DNA of 62,190 nucleotides, taken from assembly GCA_029245865.1 (NCBI GenBank), contig JAQWOM010000008.1:1-62190 (forward strand), read 5' to 3'. The notes beneath the pieces are model-generated. The model did not search any database and was not told the DNA's origin. It was given only the letters and a program-made list of their open reading frames with translations. The stretch comes from Planctomycetota bacterium. Its GTDB lineage: Bacteria; Planctomycetota; B15-G4. Shown here one piece after another: positions 16,882-26,345 of this stretch; the first letter of the stretch is position 1; the number at the start of each line of letters is the position of its first letter. The translations under genes were made by a program, and so were the position numbers.

Positions 16882-17651
16882 CTTCTTACGGTGTTTTCCT
16901 GAAAAAGTGTCTCTCGGTCGGCGTGATCCTGGTCACCGCCGGCTGCTGGTCTTCGGCACCGCCGAGTCCCTCGGCGACCTGGAGCGTGCAGAGCCAGGCA
17001 CTGCGGGCCGAGGGGCAGGTTCAGATTCGGCACCTGCTGCGCGCTCTGGAGGTGGCCGAGTCCGAAGCGGATATGGAAGCGCTCGAAGCCCTTTACGCCC
17101 CCGACGCGAGCTGGTTGCCACCTGAGGGACCGCTGACCGAGGGTCGCGAGGGCATTCTCGCCCAGTATGAGTCGATGTTTGCCGAGATGGAGGAGGTCAG
17201 GCTGCTGCTCAGCGCCGAGTCCATCGGAGTCACGGCAACGACGGGACAAGTGCTGGGCTGGGCGGGACTCACGCTCATCCCGCGTAGCGGGGGCGGGGAG
17301 GGCGAACAGATCTATCGATTCCGGCTTGTGCTGCAGCGAAACGCCGAAGGAGTCTGGCAGATCCGCTTCCTGCAGTGGTGGCCCTGGGTGAACCTGGAGG
17401 ATGGTCCGGAGACATTGCCAGAGGGGGTTCTGCCCTCTGGGGAGCCCGAGACCGAGGATTCTGCTCGGTCTCCTGCGCTTGGCAACGGGGGGTGGGCAGA
17501 GCGAACGAGGGCTTTGGACCCGCTGGTATCCGACCGAGAGCGGGAATCTCGGCGACTGGCGTCGGACCAGGGGCGGTCTGTACGTCTGCGACGTTACACT
17601 GCGCGGCCCCTTTCTCGGACAGTCCAGGACCTTGTCGCCCTCCCCAGCTGA
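16878..17651 (+). CDS. Lipoprotein with SnoaL/NTF2-like domain
   Basis: 257 residues from GTG 16878 (GTGA overlap with atoE). A short signal with lipobox VTAGC is followed by an NTF2-like fold: HLLRALEVAESEADMEALEA, YAPDASWLPPEGP, GREGILAQYESMF, and the strand-rich end YRFRLVLQRNAEGVWQIRFL. The last ~80 residues are Arg/Glu-rich with no recognisable domain. In another frame, a stretch from 17401 reads into the next gene, so the true C-terminus deserves checking. Likely a periplasmic lipoprotein; function unknown. Confidence 0.7.
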   Translation: MTSYGVFLKKCLSVGVILVTAGCWSSAPPSPSATWSVQSQALRAEGQVQIRHLLRALEVAESEADMEALEALYAPDASWLPPEGPLTEGREGILAQYESMFAEMEEVRLLLSAESIGVTATTGQVLGWAGLTLIPRSGGGEGEQIYRFRLVLQRNAEGVWQIRFLQWWPWVNLEDGPETLPEGVLPSGEPETEDSARSPALGNGGWAERTRALDPLVSDRERESRRLASDQGRSVRLRRYTARPLSRTVQDLVALPS

Positions 17652-19443
17652 TCTCGACGCTTCCAACGAAGACGGTGCTCCAGCCGAACTTCGCGAATTG
17701 ACGCGAGGCGCAGACCAGCGTTCGAAGTGGCGTTGGGTCGGCGGCTTGCTGCTGCTTGGCTTGCTCGGAGCAGGCGGAGCCTGGATGGCGACCTCCGAGT
17801 CCTTCGGTTCTTCTGAGGATGCCGTTGCGCCTGCACCCGCTGCGGGCAATTTGCTGGGTGAGGCCTGGTCCTTCGAGTCCACCGAGACCACGAGCCCGCA
17901 CGCCGCGTGGTTGGTTCCGGATGAAGCGCCTGTCGGGTTCAGTTTTCCAGAATCGTCCGCAGTGACCGGTCGCGCCGGGGCGCGGGCGTTGCTCGACGAA
18001 GAACCCTGGGCGCGCATCGTGAGTGCGGAGACGTTCAGCATTTCCCCTGCGGGCGGATTGATTCAGGTCTCGGGCACGAGCAACTCCGACACGATTTCGC
18101 TCATGGTGCGTTTTCTTGCGGAGGGCCACCCGCCCATCGACACCGTGTTGGCTTCCGGTTCGGGGCGCCTTGTGGGGCACGCGCAGACGCCTCCTGGTGC
18201 GACAGCGTTCCGCGTCGGTGTCAATGCCGTGGGTGAGGGATCGATTGATGATCTTGATGTGCGGTTTGTTGCCACGGCTGATGCCGACGAATCTCATGGG
18301 GCAGGCGCGCTCACGACAGGGTCGCCCTTTGAGCACGGTCTCTATTCGGTGTTTGTCGGAGACCCTCGCGGCTTGACGGTTTTTCACGGCGAGCAGTTCA
18401 TGCTACGCATCGAGCCTGCATCGCTTCGGACTTTGGACGGTGTGGCGATTCCGGGCAGTGCCGGGTTGCTACCAGGAACCGGAGAAGTCGCCGTTGCAGG
18501 AGGTGAGCGCGCTCAGTTGACCACAGAAATCGTTCGAGATGACCTGCGGCTTGTTCTCAAGGAGAAGCTTTCAGGCATACCGCTTGGCGCCACCCTTGAG
18601 CATCAGGCAGTGGTTGCCGGGGCCTTGGCCGAGGCGCCCCTGGGAGTGCGTTCGGCCCGGGGTTTTGAGCGCTTCACCGGCGACTTTCGGGTTGAGGGTG
18701 TTCACGCCTTGCTCATGGGGCCCACGCGCAGTCGGCTCGTTCTTGAGATGGGGGCCCCCTTCAACCTTTCTGCGACGCACCGAGCAAACGAGACGGTCGC
18801 TTTGTCGATCGAACGGTCTGAACCGGATGCGCCTGGTTCGGAGGAGATGACGCTCAACCTTTCTATCCAGGCAGAGTTCAAAGAAGAGCGGGTTGCTGCA
18901 GCGCAACTTCGCGATTCAGCAGAGGCGCACGAGAAAGCGGGGCGGCTGGGCGCAGCGCTGGCTGACATCGAAGTGATCGTGACGGTCTATCCCTACGACG
19001 AAGCCGTACTCGAGTCGGGCCTGGCTGCGCGCACCCGAATTCAAGGAGTCATGCAAGAACGTCTCGATGCACTGGATACGAATCTCGAAGACGCGCTTTT
19101 TCTGGGAAGTGCTGAGCGCTGTCGAGAAGTTCACGAAGAAGCGCTTGCGGAGGTTGTGCGTTTCGCCGGATGCGAAGCCGAAGCTCTCTTTCTGCAGCGT
19201 GCGGCCAATGTCGAACAGCGCGCCGCCCGTTTGCTTGAAGAAGATGTGCTGCGTCGTCGTCAGCGCGTGGAAGCGCTGGCTGATTCCTATGCGGCAGACG
19301 GTGGTTACCCCTTGTTGGCCGATGAACTGCAACGCTACCTCGACGAGCACCTGACGCTGGTGATCGCCGAGGGCCAGACTGATGCTGACCAAACAAGCTC
19401 GCCGGCGGGTGAGACAACTTCCTCGTCGGAGGAAGCTCGGTGA
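17632..19443 (+). CDS. Single-pass membrane protein with jelly-roll-like and helical repeat regions
   Basis: About 603 residues from TTG 17632, which overlaps the upstream gene by 20 bp; TTG 17698 is an alternative. The cytoplasmic tail is ~33 residues, and a membrane helix spans ~35-52. Residues ~70-210 resemble carbohydrate-binding jelly rolls (AWSFES..., a SISPAGGLIQVSG core, PPGATAFRVGVN, GSIDDLDVRF). The central part is beta-rich and unassigned. Residues ~430-600 are helical, TPR-like or coiled (DSAEAHEKAGRLGAALADIE). The stop overlaps the PilM-like start. It is likely an inner-membrane component of the pseudopilus system; I do not recognise the family. Confidence 0.75.
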   Translation: MSPSPADLDASNEDGAPAELRELTRGADQRSKWRWVGGLLLLGLLGAGGAWMATSESFGSSEDAVAPAPAAGNLLGEAWSFESTETTSPHAAWLVPDEAPVGFSFPESSAVTGRAGARALLDEEPWARIVSAETFSISPAGGLIQVSGTSNSDTISLMVRFLAEGHPPIDTVLASGSGRLVGHAQTPPGATAFRVGVNAVGEGSIDDLDVRFVATADADESHGAGALTTGSPFEHGLYSVFVGDPRGLTVFHGEQFMLRIEPASLRTLDGVAIPGSAGLLPGTGEVAVAGGERAQLTTEIVRDDLRLVLKEKLSGIPLGATLEHQAVVAGALAEAPLGVRSARGFERFTGDFRVEGVHALLMGPTRSRLVLEMGAPFNLSATHRANETVALSIERSEPDAPGSEEMTLNLSIQAEFKEERVAAAQLRDSAEAHEKAGRLGAALADIEVIVTVYPYDEAVLESGLAARTRIQGVMQERLDALDTNLEDALFLGSAERCREVHEEALAEVVRFAGCEAEALFLQRAANVEQRAARLLEEDVLRRRQRVEALADSYAADGGYPLLADELQRYLDEHLTLVIAEGQTDADQTSSPAGETTSSSEEAR

Positions 19444-21077
19444 GCAAGAGGGTGCTTGGTCTCGACATGGGGGGGACGACTGCGCGACTCGTCGAGGGGC
19501 GCCTGTCGAAGGGCGCATTCGAGATTCACACGGCCGTTTCTGTTCCCCAGGAAGAGCTTGCGGAGACGCTCTCTTCGATGGGGCTCAAAGGACTGCCTGT
19601 CGCGGTGGGCGTCACCGGGCGCGACATGATTTTGCGCATGATCAGCGTGCCGCCAGTGCCTTTGTGGCAACTGCGCGAACTCATGGAGTTCGAGGTGGCT
19701 GACATCGCGGAGCAGTCAGGAGACGCGCTCCGCGGAGACTTCAATATCTTGTCCGGAGTCGGTGCCTTTAGCGACGAGGAGATGGCACTTCTGGCAGTTG
19801 TGCGAAGCAGCCATGTCGAAGAGCGAACAGCGTTGTTCGAGGCAGCGCCTCTGAAGGTCACGGGCTTTACTCCTAACGCGGTGGCCTTGCACAACGCGGT
19901 GGTGGCAACAGATGGTGGTGATGGCACCGTTCTGTGCGTCAATCTGCGGGGGCAGCACACGGACATTGCCTTGATCCATGACGGAGAACTGCTCTTCGCC
20001 CGCAATCTTGCGGGCGGGGGAGACAACTTCACGGAGGCCGTGGCCAACGGGTTGCGTGTGACATCGCGAAGTGCGCAGCAAGCCAAGGAGCGACTTGGCG
20101 GTTTTGCGACGCCAGGACGACTGCCCGAGGGGCAGGCCGGAGAGATCGCGCGTGCGTTGGAGGGCTCCTTGCCGCGCATCGTAGGCATGCTGCAGTCGAC
20201 GCTGACGCTGGCGCGCACTCAACTCTCTGCTCCGAACCTGGAAGTTGACCGTGTGTTGCTGTGTGGCTCAGGTGCTTCGGTTCCGGGCCTCGATCAGGCG
20301 CTAACACGCACGTTGGGATTGCCCGTGGCGCGCTTCGACCCGACGGAAGGCTACGTCGTAGGAGAAGCGCCTGAGTTGGATGAGAGGGGGAGTGACTTCG
20401 CGGTGGCAACCGGCCTCGCCATGATGGCGTTGCTTGATGATGGCTATCGCGTTGTGATCCTCTCGGAGCGCGGAGAAAAGGCCGCGGCTTTCCGAGACAA
20501 GACGCTCTGGCTTTTGCTGTCGGGCGTGTTGGTCTTGGCTTACCTCGGGCTTTACGCCTGGACGAGCAAGGCAGACTATGACGCGGTCTTGATCGATCGG
20601 GCTGCGTTGTCCCGCAAGGTGGAATCTAACAAGGCTGATGTACGAGCTTATGAGCGTGCCGTCGCCGAGGGTCAACAGCTAGGAACGCGGTTGAGCTTGA
20701 TTGAAGAGGCGGCAGCGCCGGGCGCTGGATTGCTGACTGTGCTCGACCTGCTCGAAGCACATTTGCCAGAAGAGCTGTGGGTGAACTCGGTGCGCACGGT
20801 TCGCGCAGCAGAGCCAGAGTTCGGTAAAGGTGGTGCTCCACAACCCTTCTTGGTGGTGGAGGGCGGGGGCAAGGAAATGAGCCGTAACCTTGCTGACGCA
20901 GTGATTGAGATCACGACAAGATTGCGTGCGCACCCGGACATTGCTGCGGTGCTGCCTCAGTTTGCACCTGATGTGCGAGGCGGATTCGCCTTTGAACTCA
21001 GGGTCGACACTTCGGTGAGTCGGTCGACACCAGAGGAGGACGGCGAAGAGGCCTCCACCGAAGGAGAGGTGGGCTGA
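19440..21077 (+). CDS. PilM-PilN fusion-like assembly platform protein
   Basis: 545 residues. Residues 1-345 are an actin-like PilM/GspL cytoplasmic ATPase-fold domain: VLGLDMGGTTARLVEG, GLPVAVGVTGRDMILRMI, a VLCVNLRGQHTDIALI phosphate-loop region, and VDRVLLCGSGASVPGLD. A membrane helix follows at ~355-373 and then a PilN-like periplasmic part with coiled coil and ferredoxin-like strands (TVLDLLEAHLPEELWVNSVR). In type IV pili these are separate PilM and PilN proteins; in type II secretion, GspL has this fused topology. The GTG overlaps the upstream stop; the next ATG shares a base with its TGA. Confidence 0.85.
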   Translation: MSKRVLGLDMGGTTARLVEGRLSKGAFEIHTAVSVPQEELAETLSSMGLKGLPVAVGVTGRDMILRMISVPPVPLWQLRELMEFEVADIAEQSGDALRGDFNILSGVGAFSDEEMALLAVVRSSHVEERTALFEAAPLKVTGFTPNAVALHNAVVATDGGDGTVLCVNLRGQHTDIALIHDGELLFARNLAGGGDNFTEAVANGLRVTSRSAQQAKERLGGFATPGRLPEGQAGEIARALEGSLPRIVGMLQSTLTLARTQLSAPNLEVDRVLLCGSGASVPGLDQALTRTLGLPVARFDPTEGYVVGEAPELDERGSDFAVATGLAMMALLDDGYRVVILSERGEKAAAFRDKTLWLLLSGVLVLAYLGLYAWTSKADYDAVLIDRAALSRKVESNKADVRAYERAVAEGQQLGTRLSLIEEAAAPGAGLLTVLDLLEAHLPEELWVNSVRTVRAAEPEFGKGGAPQPFLVVEGGGKEMSRNLADAVIEITTRLRAHPDIAAVLPQFAPDVRGGFAFELRVDTSVSRSTPEEDGEEASTEGEVG

Positions 21078-21847
21078 TGGACAAAGATCTGCGCAGAATC
21101 GTGTTCACCAGTTTGTCGCTTTTGGTGGTTCTCTTCGTCGGGCGCACCGTGGTCGGTGCGTTCTGGGATGATGAAGGGCTGCGACGGTCGGTCAATTCAC
21201 TGAAGCGCAGCCTCATGAAGAGTGGAGAAGCGGGCAAGCGCCCCGAACGCGCCGTCATGACGGCTGCCGCTCAGCGCGCCTCCGATCTCGAGGCGGAACT
21301 GGAGGAGTTGCTCCCGCTCTTGCAGTACGAGCGCCCTCTCGAATTTGACGTCTCGAGTGAGGTCAGCGCTGACCTGCGCTACATCGAGGTCTTGCGTCGC
21401 GAGCAAGATGCCCTGGTTCAAGCAGCTCGGTTCATTGGAAAGAGCGTGCCCGCGGACCTGGGGATGCCCGTGCCCAATCCAACTGGCCTGGAAGATGTGC
21501 TCACCGCATTACGCGCGATGAACATCGTTCACCTCGTGGTGAAGGCAGGCTTCGATGCAGACATCGATTCTGTTGAGAGCATCAGCATTCCGGCGGTGAG
21601 CCGTCGTGGGTCAAGCGGAAGTGGCTTCTTGAAGAAGAAGTCCGTCGACTTCGACGTGATGGGCTCGCCAGTCGCTCTTCGGAACATGCTGGCCACTCTC
21701 GTGTCCGGCGATTCGTGGTTGGCGCTCGATGACGTGAGGCTCGAAGTGCTTGACGAAGATGGAGAGTCGGCGCGCTGTCGCATGACGGTCTCCAATGTGA
21801 GCGTCGATCGAGAAGCGACCGTTCGACCGGAAGGCATTCGTCGCTGA
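21077..21847 (+). CDS. PilO/GspM-like inner-membrane assembly protein
   Basis: 256 residues. A short cytoplasmic tail and one membrane helix (~9-27) precede a coiled-coil region (LEAELEELLPLLQYERPLEF) and a C-terminal alpha/beta domain in which SVDFDVMGSPVALRNMLATL resembles the PilO ferredoxin-like fold. Position after the PilM-PilN gene supports the assignment. It should pair with the PilN part to form the periplasmic platform. Confidence 0.7.
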   Translation: MDKDLRRIVFTSLSLLVVLFVGRTVVGAFWDDEGLRRSVNSLKRSLMKSGEAGKRPERAVMTAAAQRASDLEAELEELLPLLQYERPLEFDVSSEVSADLRYIEVLRREQDALVQAARFIGKSVPADLGMPVPNPTGLEDVLTALRAMNIVHLVVKAGFDADIDSVESISIPAVSRRGSSGSGFLKKKSVDFDVMGSPVALRNMLATLVSGDSWLALDDVRLEVLDEDGESARCRMTVSNVSVDREATVRPEGIRR

Positions 21848-21848
21848 C

Positions 21849-24557
21849 ATGCGAGACGCACGCGAAAAGATTGTCTTTGTGGTGGCGCTGCTCGTCGTGG
21901 CGATGCTGGCGTACGCCAAGCTGTCAGATCGCTATGTCCGGACGCGGGCCCCGACTCCGGGGTCGATTGATGCTGCGGACCTGGCCAGCCCCGCGCGCGT
22001 GCGCCTCGGAGGGCTTGAGAACTTGCCCACCGGTGACCGAGAGCGGGGCGCTTTTGCACCGCCGCGTGAGTTGTTGCCGATGGACCGATTGAATTTGCCC
22101 AGGCCGCCTCGCCCGGGCCTTTCGGTGCGTCGCCCCGAAGTCGTGCCGGCTCCGCTTGCAGTGGCGGCTGGTGCTGCCCGCATGTCGGCCGATTCTTTGG
22201 GCTCCCTGAACTTGCTCGCCGAAGAAGAGGGAACTGCAGCGAGTGCGGGAGGCTACGGCTTCTCTGGGACTGCTCTGAGTGAAGTCGAAGAAACGGCCGG
22301 GACGAGCGCCGGAAGGGCACTCGGGGCAACTGGCGACGCTGATGGCGAAGAGGGCGTCGATCCCGAGAAGCTCTACGATTGGGTGGAGCGGGTGTCGGCG
22401 ACGCGTCGGCATTACGGCCGCCTTCTCAACGACGACCCACATGGACTGGGGTTGCGGACAGGTGAGGCGTTGCTCTTTCAGGACGTGTCTTTGAGGACTG
22501 GCTCAACGGTTGGTGTGGCTTACCCGATCGATCGCGTCGATGTCGCAGCCTTTGGTTTGGCACGGACATTTGAAAACAAATACTTCGCAGAGAGCCGGGC
22601 CTTGTCTTCGGGAGTTGGTGCCGTGCGTCCTCGGATGGACCTGGCCATCGAGATGCTCGAAAAGGCAGATGTCGAATCGCGTGCCTTGGAGTTTGCGGAA
22701 CGCGAGGCGCGACTGGCTGTCGCCGCAGGAAAGAAGAATCCGTCAGCAGCTCGGTTGCTTGCGCGTGTCTGCGCAACTCGGCATGACCTGGAAGGCGAAC
22801 TCGCTGTCTATCGCGAAGCGACTCAGGCTGATCACGCCAGCGCCGCCCTGTTCTGTGACTACGGCCGGTTTGTTCTGAGGCAAGGGCTGACTGAGCGAGC
22901 GGCTGAGTTGTTAGAGGAGGCGAGGCGGCTCAGGCCGGTGTCGGCCGAAGTGCGTACTTTGGCCGGCCTGTTGTTGCTTGAGGAAGGTCGCGCCGAAGAG
23001 GCTCTTGCTTCTTTCCGTGCGGCCGATCAGGTTCCTTATCAGTCGCCTTTCGAAGAAGAACAGCAAACTCGACTGGTCTTGCTCAGTGGGCGTGCAGAGC
23101 TGCTGTCCGGTGATGCTGACGCCGCTTTACGCGCTGCGGAGCGCATTCTTCTGAACGAACCGACGGATACCGAAGCACTTCGACTTGCTGGTGCCGCTCG
23201 AGTTGCACTGGGAAATCTCTCGGAGGCTGCTGCGCTTTATGGCGAGGCGCTCGCAGCACAGCCGACAGAAGGTGGTTTGCTTACGGACGCTGGAATCGTG
23301 GCCTGGATTTCGGGTGATGGACCAGGTGCGGTCCTTCTTCTGGAGCAGGCGATCGATCGCGATCCGCTGCGTGCCGCGCGGCCCATGATCGCGCTGGGTT
23401 TCCTGTACGAAGATGCTGCTGATCCAGAGCGTGCCCGCGAGTTGTACGTTGACGCACTCGGCTTGAGCCCCGGGCATCCTGATGCGCTTTACCGATTGGG
23501 TCGCAATCAGCGCTTGCAGGGCGATGCAGAAGAGGCAGATGCGACCTTGCGTCGGGCGTTGCAACTGGCCGGTCCCGATGTCCTGCTCCTGGGCGAGTTA
23601 GGCTGCGCCGCGTTGGATCGAGACGAGTCGACCTTGGCGACACGTTATTTCCGCGAGGCGCTGCGCGTGTTTGAGGGCGACTCCGAGATGTTGTGGATGC
23701 TGGGGTTGGCTCAGCTCGAAGAAGGAGACCTGGTCAGCGCAGTGCAGACGCTTGAGCAGGCGACTCTGGAAGGAGCTGAGGGAGCGCACGCCGGCCTCGG
23801 TGTGGCAAAACACAGGCGTGGTGACGCTGAGGCAGCGCTGGTTCATTTTGACGAGGTGGAGCGCGCGTTTGCTGGTCGAGCGAATGAGCCCGTTGCGCTG
23901 TACGCTGCAAATCAGGCCGCCGCCGTTCGAGACAATCTGTCAAAGCGGCAATGGGTCGATCGTTTCGGCCGGTCTTCGTTGCAGCGAGGTTGGACCGAGC
24001 AGCAGTGGGACGGCAGTCCTCGCGTGTTCTTGGATGACGAGGCCGTGTGCATCGAGGGCCGGATGGAGCGCTCTCGCGAAGACGAATTGCCGGGCATTGC
24101 ACGCGCCGTTGACGGGCGAGGTTTTGTGTCTGTGCAGGCGAATCTGAAGTCAGTGCCCGGGGGAGACTCTCGTTTCGGCCTGGCTCTTACCTATCGCCAG
24201 GTGAAGGGGCAGCGTGGTCGCTTGCCAAAAGCTCGACTGGAAATCTGGGCGGACGAGCAAGGTCAGGTGCGGCTTACAGTCCTCGACAATTTTGAAACTC
24301 TGTTGCTTGACGGAGTCCCGGTGGAAGGCGTGGTGATCTCCCCGGGCGATTCAGCTGAATTGGGCATTGAGCGGGTGGATGCTGTGGCGGGTACGTTCCG
24401 CTTTCTCGTTGATGGTCGCGTTGTGGGCGACGAGATCCGGGTGAAGTCGTTGCGTGGGTTCAAAAATCTGCTGGACCTCGAAATCTTTGGGGAGGCGCCT
24501 CCTGGGCGCCAGGTGGATGTTCGGGTTGGCGAGGTGCGCATCGTGAGGCTTCCCTGA
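21849..24557 (+). CDS. Membrane-anchored TPR protein with C-terminal beta-sandwich
   Basis: 902 residues. One N-terminal membrane helix (~7-23) is followed by a ~230-residue Pro/Ala/Gly-rich segment. TPR-type repeats run from ~265 to ~690 (ALASFRAADQVPYQSPFEEE, ALYRLGRNQRLQGDAEEADA, ATRYFREALRVF). Residues ~705-902 are strand-rich with a concanavalin/LamG flavour (ARLEIWADEQGQVRLTVLD, FRFLVDGRVVGDEI). It occupies the place of pilP in pilMNOP operons and has the same anchor-plus-linker topology, so it may link the inner-membrane platform to a secretin or to cargo. That role is inference. Confidence 0.8.
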   Translation: MRDAREKIVFVVALLVVAMLAYAKLSDRYVRTRAPTPGSIDAADLASPARVRLGGLENLPTGDRERGAFAPPRELLPMDRLNLPRPPRPGLSVRRPEVVPAPLAVAAGAARMSADSLGSLNLLAEEEGTAASAGGYGFSGTALSEVEETAGTSAGRALGATGDADGEEGVDPEKLYDWVERVSATRRHYGRLLNDDPHGLGLRTGEALLFQDVSLRTGSTVGVAYPIDRVDVAAFGLARTFENKYFAESRALSSGVGAVRPRMDLAIEMLEKADVESRALEFAEREARLAVAAGKKNPSAARLLARVCATRHDLEGELAVYREATQADHASAALFCDYGRFVLRQGLTERAAELLEEARRLRPVSAEVRTLAGLLLLEEGRAEEALASFRAADQVPYQSPFEEEQQTRLVLLSGRAELLSGDADAALRAAERILLNEPTDTEALRLAGAARVALGNLSEAAALYGEALAAQPTEGGLLTDAGIVAWISGDGPGAVLLLEQAIDRDPLRAARPMIALGFLYEDAADPERARELYVDALGLSPGHPDALYRLGRNQRLQGDAEEADATLRRALQLAGPDVLLLGELGCAALDRDESTLATRYFREALRVFEGDSEMLWMLGLAQLEEGDLVSAVQTLEQATLEGAEGAHAGLGVAKHRRGDAEAALVHFDEVERAFAGRANEPVALYAANQAAAVRDNLSKRQWVDRFGRSSLQRGWTEQQWDGSPRVFLDDEAVCIEGRMERSREDELPGIARAVDGRGFVSVQANLKSVPGGDSRFGLALTYRQVKGQRGRLPKARLEIWADEQGQVRLTVLDNFETLLLDGVPVEGVVISPGDSAELGIERVDAVAGTFRFLVDGRVVGDEIRVKSLRGFKNLLDLEIFGEAPPGRQVDVRVGEVRIVRLP

Positions 24558-24558
24558 C

Positions 24559-25242
24559 ATGAGAACCGACCAAGAGAGACAGCAGATCCAGTCGAAGCTG
24601 TTTGCGGGAGAAGGTGGCTTCTCGCTGATCGAAATCCTGGTTGTCATCACTCTGATCGGCTTGCTCATGGGCTTCGCGGTGCTGGCACTGGGGGGGCACA
24701 GCGAGGCCGGTCGCGAGGCAGACTGTCGCGCGCGCATCGAGGCGCTTTCTCTCATGATTGAGAGCCATGAAGATCGGACAGGTGGCTATCCTCCTTCCCG
24801 ACTGGCCGATCTCGGTGTCGAAGACGCGAACGACGTGAATGAAGGTGTCGAGGCCATGACAGCGGCTTTGCGTCATCGTGACTATGCCGGCCGGAGGCCC
24901 GATGAGCGCTGGCTTGGCAATGTGGATGACGATCGGTCGGATCTGATGCGCTCGGCAGATGGTTCGAATGCCTTGCTCGAAGTCGTCGATCCCTGGGACA
25001 ACCCATTTTTCTACATCGTGAGTGATGCCTACGGTTCGAGCAGTGTCGTGCGTCTCGACCTCGGTGGAGGTGGTGAAGATGTGGATGCGTACGCTGTGAA
25101 AAACCCACTGACCGGGGCATTTCACCGCTTTGACTCTTTTCAGATCCGCTCTGCGGGCGCTGACGGCGTGCTAGATACCGAGGACGATCTCGCGAACTTC
25201 GAGATCGATGTTGACGGCTTGTCTGCAGCGGACAGGCGTTGA
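24559..25242 (+). CDS. GspG-type major pseudopilin-like protein
   Basis: 227 residues. The type III prepilin signal is G20/F21 followed by SLIEILVVITLIGLL, with Glu at +5. The leader is 20 residues. The C-terminal part keeps GspG-like elements: DRTGGYPPSRLADLG and VVDPWDNPFFYIVSDAYG, as in the calcium-binding GspG region, and an acidic end GADGVLDTEDDLANF. It is longer than a typical ~145-residue GspG. It likely forms the pseudopilus shaft. It starts 1 bp after the TPR gene and its stop overlaps the TTG of the next gene. Confidence 0.88.
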   Translation: MRTDQERQQIQSKLFAGEGGFSLIEILVVITLIGLLMGFAVLALGGHSEAGREADCRARIEALSLMIESHEDRTGGYPPSRLADLGVEDANDVNEGVEAMTAALRHRDYAGRRPDERWLGNVDDDRSDLMRSADGSNALLEVVDPWDNPFFYIVSDAYGSSSVVRLDLGGGGEDVDAYAVKNPLTGAFHRFDSFQIRSAGADGVLDTEDDLANFEIDVDGLSAADRR

Positions 25243-26345
25243 CGGGCGTGGTCGCGGCGCAGACCGACTCGCCGCGGCGTGTGCGTGCTGCCGGGTTCAC
25301 GCTTCTCGAACTGGTGATCGTGATGGCGATCTTGTCGGCGCTCCTGGGTCTCGGAGTGGGCGCCTTTCGCAGCCTCGCACGGCCCGAGCAGACCGCGCTG
25401 CAGCAGGTGAAAGATGCTCTTCGCCGAGCACGCTTGTTTGCGCGCGCAGAGGGTGTTCCCGCGAGTGTGGTGGTTCAGCCAGAGCGCGGCCAACTGTTCA
25501 CGGTGGCGATGCGGACAGTTGGTAATTGGCACTTCGAAGACAGCGCGGGCACAGGCTGGCCGAGAGACGCCGATCACCGAGAGGGGCGCATCCTTTCAGA
25601 TGGCGCCCTGGGGGCCGCGCTGGCACTCGAAGGAAGTGCTCAGCTTGAAATCGGGGATTTGCCCGCTTCTTTCAACTCGCCGCATGGTTTCGGTGTCGAC
25701 TTCTACGTGCAGCCTGCGCCCGAGGGGAGGCCCATGACCTTGTTAGAAAGGTCTGGCTCGTGGGCGCTTGAATTGAATCGAGAAGGGCTTCTCGCCGTAC
25801 GGCTCTTTCTTCTCGATGCGAGCAATTCCGAAGGCACGGCAAGGGAGTTTGTCCATGAAGTTCCCGCTGCGCATTTGTCGCCGAATCATCTGACTCGGCT
25901 GACCGTCGTTTTCGATGGCCGAACGCTTCGAGTCGCAGTTCGTGGCGCTCGCATTGAGGCCGACACTCTTTTTGAATCGCCACAGGAACTGGTGAACGTG
26001 CCCACGATGCCGGTGACAACAGGGGTGGTGCCACGCCAATTCCGTGGTGTGTTGGACGAGTTGCGCCTCGCGTCAGTGATTCAAGGTGATCCCATTCTCC
26101 TTCCGGAGGAAGTGGAGCTTGAAGGGCCGCAGGCAGTGGTGCATGTGGATGCGACAGGGCGTCTCGACCCTGCTTGGCACCGAACGCCTCTCCGAATCCA
26201 GTTTCAACATGGCGAGCCGCTGCAACGCACGGTTGTGGAATATGGACTTCTGGGAGGGTTGTCTCACTGGAATGAATCCGTCGATTTGGCTGACGAGGCA
26301 GAGGTGAGTGGCGATTCAGTCGATGAAGCCGGAGTTGTGCGGTGA
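25239..26345 (+). CDS. GspH-type pseudopilin fused to a LamG/concanavalin-like domain
   Basis: 368 residues from TTG 25239 (TTGA overlap). The prepilin signal is G19/F20-TLLELVIVMAI with Glu at +5. Residues up to ~90 look like GspH (RARLFARAEGVPASVVVQPE). From ~100 to ~290 a LamG-like lectin fold is inserted: GALGAALALEGSAQLEIG, SWALELNREGLLAVRLF, LTRLTVVFDGRTLRVAVRG, and the typical end FRGVLDELRLAS. The last ~75 residues return to beta-strand sequence. Usual GspH is ~170 residues. A minor pseudopilin with a sugar- or protein-binding head is the likely role. Confidence 0.82.
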   Translation: MTGVVAAQTDSPRRVRAAGFTLLELVIVMAILSALLGLGVGAFRSLARPEQTALQQVKDALRRARLFARAEGVPASVVVQPERGQLFTVAMRTVGNWHFEDSAGTGWPRDADHREGRILSDGALGAALALEGSAQLEIGDLPASFNSPHGFGVDFYVQPAPEGRPMTLLERSGSWALELNREGLLAVRLFLLDASNSEGTAREFVHEVPAAHLSPNHLTRLTVVFDGRTLRVAVRGARIEADTLFESPQELVNVPTMPVTTGVVPRQFRGVLDELRLASVIQGDPILLPEEVELEGPQAVVHVDATGRLDPAWHRTPLRIQFQHGEPLQRTVVEYGLLGGLSHWNESVDLADEAEVSGDSVDEAGVVR

